From Candidatus Lumbricidiphila eiseniae (GTDB lineage: Bacteria; Actinomycetota; Actinomycetes; Actinomycetales; Microbacteriaceae): 64,000 nucleotides of DNA. The notes under the pieces are model-generated. The model made no database searches and had not been told where the DNA came from. It saw only the letters and a program-made list of their open reading frames with translations. This document shows, one piece after another, positions 28,584-35,348 of this stretch; position 1 is the first letter of the stretch, and each line of letters opens with the position of its first letter. The DNA lies in contig NAEP01000023.1 in NCBI GenBank assembly GCA_002529645.1, forward strand, positions 183,240 to 247,239, given 5' to 3'. Both the position numbers and the translations under genes were made by a program.

Positions 28584-28610
28584 CCACTCCCCGATCCGTA
28601 CGGGGTGGTG
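28584..28610 (+). terminator. Hairpin after the aldolase gene
   Basis: CCACTCCCCG and CGGGGTGGTGG form an interrupted stem around a seven-base loop two bases after the aldolase stop. No run of T follows, so it may be a weak or Rho-assisted terminator between this gene and the convergent gcvPB remnant. Confidence 0.35.
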
Positions 28611-28644
28611 GTTAGATGCGCGCACGGTCGCCGGTGATTGCAGT

Positions 28645-29810
28645 TCATCCCGGTCTCAGTTGTAGCGTTCTTCCTGCTGGCAGGGCTAACACCGGTGCTG
28701 TTGCATTGTCTCTGATCGCTCGCGATGCCACGAGGATTTCGATACCAAAAAGATGCCCCTCTGTGTCGAAGTCAAGGTTCACCTGAGATTCGTTATTTGG
28801 GGTGTCAATAAACGAAACTTGCTGAACAGCCTCGCCCGGCCCCATCTCCTGCACCACAAAGATGTAGGCTGCAGCCCAGGTCACGGCCCAGGTGTCGGGG
28901 TCGTTGAATCCCGAGCCGTTGATCTGCGCGGCGGCCTGATTGTGCGGGGCCGTTCGCACGGTTTCGGGATCGCGGCGGCCCTCGTCGAGCACGTGCGCGA
29001 CCACGTCGATCCACTCGTCAGTGTCCTCCTTCGACCACATCTCGCCCGCCTCGGGCCTGAAGGGCTCGGGTACGATCCACGGTTCGTGTGAGCTCCACCA
29101 GGCATCGACGCCAAAGTCGGTGATGCGGTTGCTTGCGTCCAGGGTCGACAGTCCCGTGTCGGTGGCCCACTCCGCCAGCGAATAACGGGTCATCTCCAGG
29201 CGGGGCATCCGCTTGCCGGGGAAAGAAATGGTCACGCCGGGAATGCTCAGGAGCCGTTTTTCCATGTAATTGTTGGCACGCACCGACAGGTCAGCGGCCT
29301 CGCGCAGCCCCTCTGTGCCCATCGCACGCAGCCAGGAGTACGCCTTCACGAGCTGCTGCACATCTCCCATGAACTCGCGCACCCGACCGACGCTTGCCTC
29401 GGGTTCGATGAGCACGTACCGCTCGCCGGTAGTCACGATGCGCGGGCCGGGGAGGAACCTTGCGAGTTCCTCCGAGCAGCCGTACGCACCAACCGAGGGA
29501 CCGTTGCCACCCTTGGGCACCCCGAAGGTTTTGTGCAGCATGTACATGCACGCGTCGAATCCCAGCTCACGCGCGCACAGCCGAGTCTTGATATGCGGGC
29601 CGATTAGAAAAAGCGTCTGTTCCCAGCTCACGCGCGCGCAGCCGAGTCAGCAGTCCCGGCAGGGAACAGCAGACCCAGCAGTCCCAGCTCACGCGCGCGC
29701 AGCCGAGTCATGACGCCGTTGAAGTTGGCGTTGTCGTAGAAGGCCAGCGCACCAACCCCGTGCACCGCGTCGATGAACTCCGTAATGTGCGGGTTATAGA
29801 TGCCCATCTG
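28645..29810 (-). pseudogene. gcvPB: Truncated gcvPB, interrupted by a repeat-spacer insertion and fused to a DUF2283 end
   Basis: Glycine decarboxylase subunit 2 (PLP enzyme) remnant. On the minus strand, 29810-29690 encodes IYNPHITEFIDAVHGVGALA then DNANFNGVMTRLRARELG. At that point 122 extra bp (two spacers plus two extra repeat copies) intervene and the frame meets a stop. The remaining frame (28645-29631) resumes with RELGFDACMYMLHKTFGVPKGG, the PLP lysine being in HKTF. The first half of the subunit is missing. Near 28876 the GcvPB sequence (DPDTWAVTW) passes directly into a DUF2283-like domain (EMGPGEAVQQV, VNLDFDTEGHLFGIEI), so the 3' end was replaced by fusion. Not expected to be functional. 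Confidence 0.85.
29560..29709. repeat. Three-copy repeat-spacer array inside gcvPB: 28-bp repeats, two 33-bp spacers
   Basis: The repeat begins TCCCAGCTCACGCGCGC and lies at 29560-29587, 29621-29648 and 29682-29709; one base differs in the first copy. The two 33-bp spacers (29588-29620 and 29649-29681) are different from each other and from flanking DNA. Both periods are exactly 61. On the minus strand the repeat is GcvPB coding sequence (TRLRARELG), so the target is a normal gene, not a pre-existing CRISPR. This is the cleanest example of the dispersed family. Confidence 0.92.
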
Positions 29811-30390
29811 ACGGACGTCAATTCTCGCTCACCCCCGCCTCCTCGAGCTGGGGTACAGCTACCTTTCGGCGCTCAGTCTCCCCGAGATCGCCCAACCTCA
29901 CCTCGACGAGCTATCGCGCAACACCGGCGAATCGTGTTCACTCTCGGTGCTCAACGGCCTTGACATTGTCTACATCGCCCGAGTCGCCGCGCGCCGCATC
30001 ATGAGTGTCTCGATCAGCGTCGGCACCCGCTTGCCGACCTACACCACCTCAATGGGCCGGGTTCTGCTTGCCGCGTTGGTTGCGGACGCCCTTGCCTACC
30101 ACCTCGATCAGGTGCGGTTCGAGGCGCGAACTCTGCACACCCTGCGCGACCGTGCCTCGCTTGTCGCCAATCTTGATCGTGTGCGCGTAGACGGCTACTC
30201 CCTGATCGACCAGGAACTTGAACTCGGACTCCGCTCAATCGCCGTTCCGATCATCTCGGCCGGCACCACGGTCGCCGCCATCAACATCTCGGTCGCAACC
30301 GGCACCTTCAGCACCGACCAGATGCGAGACATCCTGCTGCCTCCACTCCGCCGCGCCGCAGACCTCATCGGACGAGATGCCTCACAATAA
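29811..30390 (+). pseudogene. IclR-family regulator remnant (5'-truncated, one frameshift)
   Basis: The effector-binding half of a PcaR/PobR-type IclR regulator. It starts in mid-gene with DGRQFSLTP, then shifts frame in a run of C (about 29833-29838; one base fewer than needed to continue as RLLELGYSYLSALSLPEIAQ, shown in part) and stays open as CSLSVLNGLDIVYIARVAAR to the end ISVATGTFSTDQM...GRDASQ. The helix-turn-helix part is gone, replaced by the gcvPB remnant on the other strand. Such regulators usually control aromatic-acid catabolism, but no target genes remain here. Confidence 0.8.
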
Positions 30391-30456
30391 CTGCAGGATG
30401 CCCCGTGCCGCGCCGTGCCGTCGCACAGATTCTTCTACTTTATGGACTAGTTCGCC

Positions 30457-30543
30457 CCCACCCCGTGTTTAGGGTAGAAGCGCCCGAGCGCCTCTTCGGC
30501 AACCACATTCGATAGTCCCACCCCGCGTTTAGGCTGGAAGCGC
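30457..30543. repeat. Two-copy repeat-spacer unit, period 60
   Basis: A 27-bp sequence beginning CCCACCCCGTGTTTAGGGTA at 30457-30483 recurs at 30517-30543 with three mismatches; 33 unrelated bases separate the copies. The second copy runs into the IS30 end fragment at 30545, and its end (GGCTGGAAGCGC) resembles the outer part of that element, so the target was again IS30-associated DNA. Confidence 0.75.
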
Positions 30544-30544
30544 G

Positions 30545-30625
30545 GCACTCGGTGATGTTCATGTTTACTGAGTCAAGGGTTGCGCTTCTGTGGGTATGCA
30601 TGACGGTCATGTGTCGTTCGGTGTA
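30545..30625 (+). mobile_element. IS30 element end / transposase 5' fragment
   Basis: About 80 bp including TGAGTCAAGGGTTGCGCTTC and ATGACGGTCATGTG match, in this orientation, the 5' region of the IS30 remnants at 10330-10400 and 34484-34575 (both on the other strand). Nothing more of the transposase follows. The stretch 30626-30720 holds no recognisable gene. Confidence 0.6.
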
Positions 30626-30722
30626 CCCGGCCACGAGGCGATATGCGCGTGCGATCACCCTTGCCGGGTGGGTTCGATGACCAACCGCCTACCGTGCACT
30701 CAGACGGGCATGACGGCCAGAC

Positions 30723-30783
30723 ATAAGAACCTCCGGACGGTAGTCGGTTTTGGGGAAGCCGCACTCGCCCCGGAGGTCCTTAT
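30723..30783. repeat. Inverted repeat with 14-bp arms and a 33-bp loop
   Basis: ATAAGAACCTCCGG at 30723-30736 faces CCGGAGGTCCTTAT at 30770-30783, complementary at 13 of 14 positions, with 33 bp between. It ends in TTATTTT, so it could act as a terminator for rightward transcripts, or be a pair of inverted element ends. The total length (61 bp) equals the repeat-spacer period found nearby, which may be chance. Confidence 0.5.
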
Positions 30784-30840
30784 TTTCTGTCAAGCCGGAA
30801 ATGCCACCAACCTCATGGCCGGGTACAACTAGTCGGTTAA

Positions 30841-30929
30841 CGGAGCCCCGCGTCTTTAGGCTCAGATTCTGACGCCAATTACTTTCTGTCCCGTCATTCA
30901 GCGGAGCCCCGTGTGTCTGGGCTCAGACA
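30841..30929. repeat. Two-copy repeat-spacer unit at the 3' end of the oxidoreductase gene
   Basis: A segment beginning CGGAGCCCCG lies at 30841 and 30902 (period 61), matching at 22 of 26 positions. The second copy covers the stop codon of the minus-strand oxidoreductase and contains a GAGCCC/GGGCTC stem. About 33 bp separate the copies. The gene keeps its complete end, as expected if insertion duplicated the target on the outer side. Confidence 0.7.
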
Positions 30930-31867
30930 GTCAGAACGATCTTCCCCGCGACGTGCCCGCTCTCGCCGAGTTCGTGAGCTCGGTGCGCGTCTCGCAGCGG
31001 GAATGTAGCTGCAATCACGGGGCGGATGGACCCGTCGCGAAGAAGTTTGGCGATCGCCTGCATCCCCGCCTGGTCTCCTTCAACGAGCATCATCTCGTGG
31101 CGTGCACCGATGGCTTTGGCTTCGATCGAGTGATCGACGGTGACGTTCAATGCAATGGAGACGATGACGCCACCTGCTCGGAGGGTTCGCAGAGAGCGTG
31201 GAACGTAGTCGCCGCCGATCGTGTCCAGCACTGCGTCGATGTCCTGTGCGATTGTCGAGAAATCATCGCGGGTGTAGTCGATGACGTCGTCTGCTCCCAG
31301 CGACTTGACCAGTTCGTGGTTCACGGAACTGGCCGTACCGATCACATATGCACCGTTGGCTTTAGCGATCTGCACCGCGAAGTGGCCGACCCCACCCGCA
31401 GCCGCATGGACAAGGACTCGTTGTCCGGGCTGCACGTCGGCGACATTGACGAGCGCCTGCCACGCGGTCAGCGCTGCGAGCGGCACGGCAGAGGCTGCTT
31501 CGTGGTTGATGTTCGTCGGTTTCTGAACCAGATTCCTCGCCGGAGAGACGACGAACTCCGCGGCGGCTCCGTGTCCGTGCGGGTAGGGGAGCATTCCGAA
31601 TACCTCATCACCCGGCTTGTGGATGGAGACGCCGAACCCAACTTCCTCGACGATACCCGACACATCCCAGCCGAGCACCTTCGGCCCGTCTCCAAGAAAT
31701 CCGGGGATGCGTCGGTGGACCCAGTCTGTCGGGCTCAGTCCTGTCGCACGGACTCGGACAAGAACTTCGGACGGTCCGGGGGTCGGGCGCGGCTGTTCGA
31801 CCAAATGGAGCACTTCCGGCCCGCCGAGGATGTTCTGGGTGAGTGCTTGCATGGTGTGATCTGTCAT
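30923..31867 (-). CDS. Zinc-independent quinone oxidoreductase-like alcohol dehydrogenase (MDR superfamily)
   Basis: A 314-residue medium-chain reductase. N-terminal GroES-like domain (about 1-125; VLGWDVSGIVEEVG) and Rossmann domain with VLVHAAAGGVGHFAVQIAKA (about 150), then DDVIDYTRDDF. The structural and catalytic zinc ligands of alcohol dehydrogenases are absent, so it fits the NADPH:quinone reductase-like group. It diverges from the GlxA-type regulator, its likely controller. The stop codon lies within a repeat unit shared with 30841. Confidence 0.88.
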   Translation of the reverse strand: MTDHTMQALTQNILGGPEVLHLVEQPRPTPGPSEVLVRVRATGLSPTDWVHRRIPGFLGDGPKVLGWDVSGIVEEVGFGVSIHKPGDEVFGMLPYPHGHGAAAEFVVSPARNLVQKPTNINHEAASAVPLAALTAWQALVNVADVQPGQRVLVHAAAGGVGHFAVQIAKANGAYVIGTASSVNHELVKSLGADDVIDYTRDDFSTIAQDIDAVLDTIGGDYVPRSLRTLRAGGVIVSIALNVTVDHSIEAKAIGARHEMMLVEGDQAGMQAIAKLLRDGSIRPVIAATFPLRDAHRAHELGESGHVAGKIVLTV

Positions 31868-31938
31868 AGTTCCAACTTTGGTCTCTTCGCGCCTTTCTGA
31901 CGAGTGGCCTGTTGGCCATTATGTGGGAGGATTGGGCC

Positions 31939-32895
31939 ATGCATCGTATTGTGGTTCTCGCATCGGAAGGGGTGCTTCCCTTCGAACTGGGCATCGCGAC
32001 GCAACTGTTCGGCTCCGCGCTCGACGAGAACGGTGAGCCCCTGTACGAGGTGATTACCTGCTCACCAGACGGGGGTCCGATCCGAACTGCCTCAGACTTC
32101 ACGATCACAGTGGCGCACGACGCGTCTGTTCTTGCGACCGCGGACACGATCGTCATCCCCGCGGCGGAACACCACGCGAACATCACAGGGTCGGAGCAGT
32201 TGCCCGAGGGTCTCGCTGCCGCTGTTGCGCTCATCCCTCCCACTGTGCGCCTTGTGTCCATTTGTCTGGCTTCGTATGTGCTTGCTGCGGCCGGTCTGCT
32301 TGACGGGCGTCGTGCCACAACGCACTGGTATCGGACTGAGCATTTCATAGCGTCCTACCCGGCCATTGAGGTGGAGGTTGATGTGCTCTACGTGCAGAGC
32401 GGACGGATCTTCACATCCGCCGGAGCATCCGCCGGCGTGGACCTGTGTCTGCAGCTCATCCGGATGGACCACGGCAGCCGAATCGCAAACAACGTCGCAC
32501 GCCGATGCGTCATCCCACCCTGGCGCGACGGCGGACAGGCTCAGTATGTGGAGAGACCCGTTCCCCCTGCAGACGATTCGAGTACCTCGGCGACACGGAC
32601 GTTCGCCCTTCGGCATCTCGAACGGCCCCTACCCATCGCTGAGCTGGCCGAATACGCCAGGATGAGCCGTCGGACATTCACTCGACGATTCCGCGCGGAA
32701 GTTGGTCATAGTGTCGGTGAATGGCTCACCCGACAACGAATCGATCTTGCAAGAACACTCCTTGAGACCACGACGCTCTCGATTGATCGAGTCGCAGAGC
32801 AGGCCGGATTCGGCAGCGCTTCCACTCTCCGCGACCACTTTCGTGCTTCCCTTGGCACTTCTCCCAGCCAATATCGGCGCAGTTTCCACGAATAG
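31939..32895 (+). CDS. GlxA-family transcriptional regulator (DJ-1/PfpI plus AraC HTH)
   Basis: A 318-residue regulator. The N-terminal half has the class I amidotransferase-like fold (IVVLASEGVLPFELGIATQL) with the nucleophile-position Cys in LVSICLASYVLAAAGLLDGR; the C-terminal 100 residues are an AraC-type double helix-turn-helix (IAELAEYARMSRRTFTRRF, VAEQAGFGSASTLRDHFRA). The ATG at 31939 has GGGAGG ten bases upstream. It is divergent from the oxidoreductase gene (71-bp gap), suggesting regulation of that gene. Confidence 0.9.
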   Translation: MHRIVVLASEGVLPFELGIATQLFGSALDENGEPLYEVITCSPDGGPIRTASDFTITVAHDASVLATADTIVIPAAEHHANITGSEQLPEGLAAAVALIPPTVRLVSICLASYVLAAAGLLDGRRATTHWYRTEHFIASYPAIEVEVDVLYVQSGRIFTSAGASAGVDLCLQLIRMDHGSRIANNVARRCVIPPWRDGGQAQYVERPVPPADDSSTSATRTFALRHLERPLPIAELAEYARMSRRTFTRRFRAEVGHSVGEWLTRQRIDLARTLLETTTLSIDRVAEQAGFGSASTLRDHFRASLGTSPSQYRRSFHE

Positions 32896-33009
32896 CAACA
32901 TGCGCCCACCCCGCCCATTTCACGCAGGCGCAGCGAACGATGAGTGTTGAAATTAGCTAGCCCTCGGTTCAGTAGCCGCTGAGGAAGCAGACACGGACAC
33001 TGTCGTTCG

Positions 33010-33318
33010 GGACTGCTGCACGAGTGGGTGACCCGCTACCGGGTCGACGGAGCCCTGGGTGTGCGGGATCGTTCGTCACGGCCGCATCGTTGCCTGAACC
33101 AGACTCGTAATGAGGATGCAGCGGTGGATTATTGTGTTGCGTGTCACCGGGGTGTTGGGGTGCGGATACCTAAAACAAAGCCCGTGCAATACGAGCGAAC
33201 CAATCCCGTGGGGATCCTCACCTGGAACCACACCTACAACAACTACAGGCCCCACACCGGCATCAGAGGCGAAACATCCACCCAACACACTCACACCCTC
33301 CGTGGGAAGAACAGCTAG
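33010..33318 (+). pseudogene. IS481-family transposase remnant, internally deleted
   Basis: The first part reads LLHEWVTRYRVDGALGVRDR and SSRPHR, the usual N-terminal helix-turn-helix and linker of IS481 transposases. After a gap with no match, another frame gives LTWNHTYNNYRPHTGIRGET, the C-terminal end of the DDE domain. The catalytic centre is missing. The 115 bp between the GlxA gene and this fragment hold nothing recognisable. Confidence 0.7.
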
Positions 33319-33336
33319 CTGGTGGAAGTGCTGTAG

Positions 33337-33681
33337 ATGAACGCCAGCGCGAGCTTGCAGCAACCGTCGTTGCCGAAGCCCGGAGCATTTCCGGTGCTTG
33401 TCGAGGCCAAGAGCACGGGGGATTTTACCAATACGAAAAAGCGACGCAAGGAGGAAGCGCAGAAGATTGCACTGCTAAAGGCCAAGTATGGCGAGTCAAT
33501 CGGTTTCAACTTGTTTCTCTGTGGTCACTTCGACACGGGGAATCTTGCCCCACCGCGCGTGAGAGAGACAGAGAGGAAGCGTGGTCACTTCGACGCGGGG
33601 AATCTTGGCTACGAAGCGGCTGAGGGAATCAACTGGGTTTGGGAGCATCGCATTGATGATTTGAGGTTCCTCCTTGGCTGA
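33337..33681 (+). pseudogene. XamI-like restriction endonuclease, C-terminal fragment with a 60-bp in-frame insertion
   Basis: The 114-residue frame matches the C-terminal part of the XamI restriction endonuclease family: FPVLVEAKSTGDFTNTKKR with the catalytic-type E-x-K, then YEAAEGINWVWEHRIDDL. Inside it, GHFDTGNL is repeated as GHFDAGNL 20 residues later because a 27-bp repeat flanks a 33-bp spacer; 60 bp keeps the frame. The N-terminal two thirds are missing and the upstream neighbour is an IS481 remnant. Activity is very unlikely. Confidence 0.7.
33521..33607. repeat. Two-copy repeat-spacer unit inside the XamI-like gene: 27-bp repeats, 33-bp spacer
   Basis: The repeat begins GTGGTCACTTCGACACGGGG at 33521-33547 and recurs with one mismatch at 33581-33607; 33 unrelated bases lie between. 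Period 60. The single-copy family sequence elsewhere in XamI proteins shows one GHFD/GYFD motif, so the second copy here is an added duplication. Confidence 0.88.
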
Positions 33682-34198
33682 GTGCGCCTCGATCGAGCGG
33701 AAGCGAGTTGAGATTCAGCTTGCGTTAGACGCAGAAAGCACATCACTTGAACGAAATCAAGTAGGTCGGTTCGCAACGCCGCCTGAGCTTGCGTAGGACA
33801 TCATGACGTTCGTGGTTGGGGTTTCTAGTAACGCTCAGATCGAATTTATCGAACCTTCATGTGGGTCGGGATCGTTCATCTCGAAACTTCTTCGGACTGC
33901 TTCTACGGAACGCATTAGTACGATTACTGGTGTTGAACTCAACCCGCGATTCGCAAAAGCGGCCAGGAGTTTGTGGGGATCGGTTGCCGAGATCGTGGAA
34001 GGCGATTTCTTGGAGTGGTCAGCAAATTCTAAAGCCCAGGTGAATCTCATGGTCGCTAATCCTCCTTATGTTCGCCACCACCACGTGACCGCAGAGCGGA
34101 AGGGGAATAACGTTCGAGCCTCATCTAATGAGCTTGGTATTACGGTTTCTCAACTCGCTGGTTTGTATGTGTACTTCTTGCTCCTCGCACATAGTCTG
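33674..34198 (+). pseudogene. XamI-like DNA adenine methyltransferase, 5' part with in-frame stop and 3' truncation
   Basis: Partner methylase of the broken nuclease. The frame starts LAECASIERKRVEIQLALDA, reads ERNQVGRFATPPELA, meets TAG at 33794-33796, and continues from ATG 33803 through the SAM-binding motif FIEPSCGSGSFISKLL and the catalytic ANPPYVRHHHV (N6-adenine methylase NPPY). It breaks off near 34198 where an IS30 remnant on the other strand begins. The early stop and truncation mean the system is inactive. Confidence 0.78.
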
Positions 34199-34575
34199 AC
34201 TCCCAGTGCCCGAACACGGACCGGTCGTTGATGTGTACCGGGCGCTCATGGATAGACACCCGGAACCGGATATACGGTCTGAATGCACCCGCAGGCCCTG
34301 AAAATTTTACGGCGTTGTCGGTATGCACGGGGTAAGTTTCTGCACAATGGGCTTACTCATGCGCAGACCGGTGTTGTCGGCGCGCGCGGGGCAGGTGGTC
34401 ACGGCGGGAAGAGGGCCAGGACGCGCTCAGGTGTTGTCGGTGTGCGCGGGGTAGGCGCTACCACAACTGGTGGTGGCGTTACATGACCGTCACGTATACC
34501 CATTAGAAACGCAACCCTTGACTCAGTGAACACGAACAACACCACGTGTTGTGCTTCCACCTTGAACACGGGACA
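34190..34575 (-). pseudogene. IS30-family transposase remnant, split by a repeat-spacer array
   Basis: On the minus strand, 34310-34190 gives RPYIRFRVSIHERPVHINDR then SVFGHWESD, the middle of IS30 transposases just before the catalytic core. The 5' region of the element appears at 34575-34484 (GGTATACGTGACGGTCATG). Between them lies the three-copy array 34311-34455, so the transposase region appears to have been a target. The 36 bp before aroQ are outside the element. Confidence 0.65.
34311..34455. repeat. Three-copy repeat-spacer array: 26-bp repeats, 33- and 34-bp spacers
   Basis: A 26-bp repeat of the form GG(C/T)GTTGTCGG followed by a GTGCGCGGGG-like core lies at 34311-34336, 34370-34395 and 34430-34455. 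Spacers are 33 and 34 bp and unrelated to each other. The CGCGGGG core is like that of type I-E CRISPR repeats. The array sits within the IS30 remnant. Confidence 0.8.
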
Positions 34576-34611
34576 CGGGGCATCATTGCCGGGTACAACT
34601 AGGCTGGCAGC

Positions 34612-35046
34612 ATGACGACAATCCTCGTGCTTAACGGTCCCAACCTTGGCCGTTTGGGTTCGCGTGAGCCCGAGGTGTACGGCAGTGCAACGCTTGCCGA
34701 TATTGGGCGCGAGCTCGAGGCATCCGCCCCCGGCATTACTATCGATCTGCGTCAGACCGACGATGAGGCCGAGCTCATCGGCTGGCTGCACGAGGCGATC
34801 GATTCGGGTACGCCGGTTATCCTCAATCCGGCCGCGTTCACGCACTACAGTTACGGGCTGCGGGATGCCGCGGCGCAGGTCACACACGCGGGCATCCCGC
34901 TTGTTGAGGTGCACCTGTCTAACCCCTATGCTCGCGAAACATTCCGGCACACGAGTGTTATTTCGGGAATAGCAGCGGGAGTGATCGCGGGGTTTGGGGT
35001 GGAGTCGTACCGGCTCGCGGTGGAGTGGATCGCACGGCGCGACTAA
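34612..35046 (+). CDS. aroQ: Type II 3-dehydroquinate dehydratase
   Basis: Third step of the shikimate pathway. The 144-residue protein has the family opening ILVLNGPNLGRLGSREPEVYG, with the catalytic Tyr in VYG, NPAAFTHYSYGLRDA, and VEVHLSNPYARETFRHTSV with the catalytic His region. In relatives aroQ is close to aroB; here the accessory insert separates them. ATG start without a strong ribosome site; the promoter would have to lie in IS30-derived DNA. Confidence 0.95.
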   Translation: MTTILVLNGPNLGRLGSREPEVYGSATLADIGRELEASAPGITIDLRQTDDEAELIGWLHEAIDSGTPVILNPAAFTHYSYGLRDAAAQVTHAGIPLVEVHLSNPYARETFRHTSVISGIAAGVIAGFGVESYRLAVEWIARRD

Positions 35047-35081
35047 ACCCGCGACTCGGCGATGCGGCGGGGTTTCCGGGC

Positions 35082-35225
35082 GTGGCGTGGCCGGGCGCGC
35101 GGGCCTCACGCAAACACCAAGGGCTTCGTCGGGGATGTGGCGTGGCCGGGCTGCGCGGGCCTCACCGCCGCGTGTGCAGCGGCTTGACGGACGGCGCAGG
35201 TGCGGCTGAACTGCGCGGAACTCAC
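35082..35225. repeat. Three-copy repeat-spacer array after aroQ, uneven periods
   Basis: GTGGCGTGGCCGGGC followed by GCGCGGGCCTCAC is present at 35082-35109 and 35137-35165; a diverged third copy ending CTGCGCGGAACTCAC is at 35197-35225. Spacers are 27 and 31 bp, periods about 56 and 60, so small deletions are likely. The spacer sequences are unrelated. Confidence 0.65.
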
Positions 35226-35259
35226 GACGGGTGCATTCCCGAGTGGCAACGATATCAGC

Positions 35260-35348
35260 GTGGTGTCCGCATGTAGGTTGGAGCAGTATGCTGTCTCGGC
35301 TTGCGCATAGCTTTGTGAATGTGGTGTCCGCATGTAGGTTGGAGCAGT
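35260..35348. repeat. Two-copy repeat-spacer unit at the PAP2 gene start: identical 28-bp repeats, 33-bp spacer
   Basis: The 28 bp beginning GTGGTGTCCGCATGTAGGTT are identical at 35260-35287 and 35321-35348; 33 unrelated bases lie between. Period 61. The second copy contains the ribosome site (GGTTGGAG) and the first two bases of the GTG start of the PAP2 gene, so the unit is a duplication of that gene's start region with an insert between. Confidence 0.92.

Noticed and set aside
34399..35109. 236-residue minus-strand frame across aroQ and the IS30 remnant
   Set aside because: It is antisense to the clearly real aroQ and runs through transposon debris; only the IS30-like part is meaningful and is listed as a remnant.
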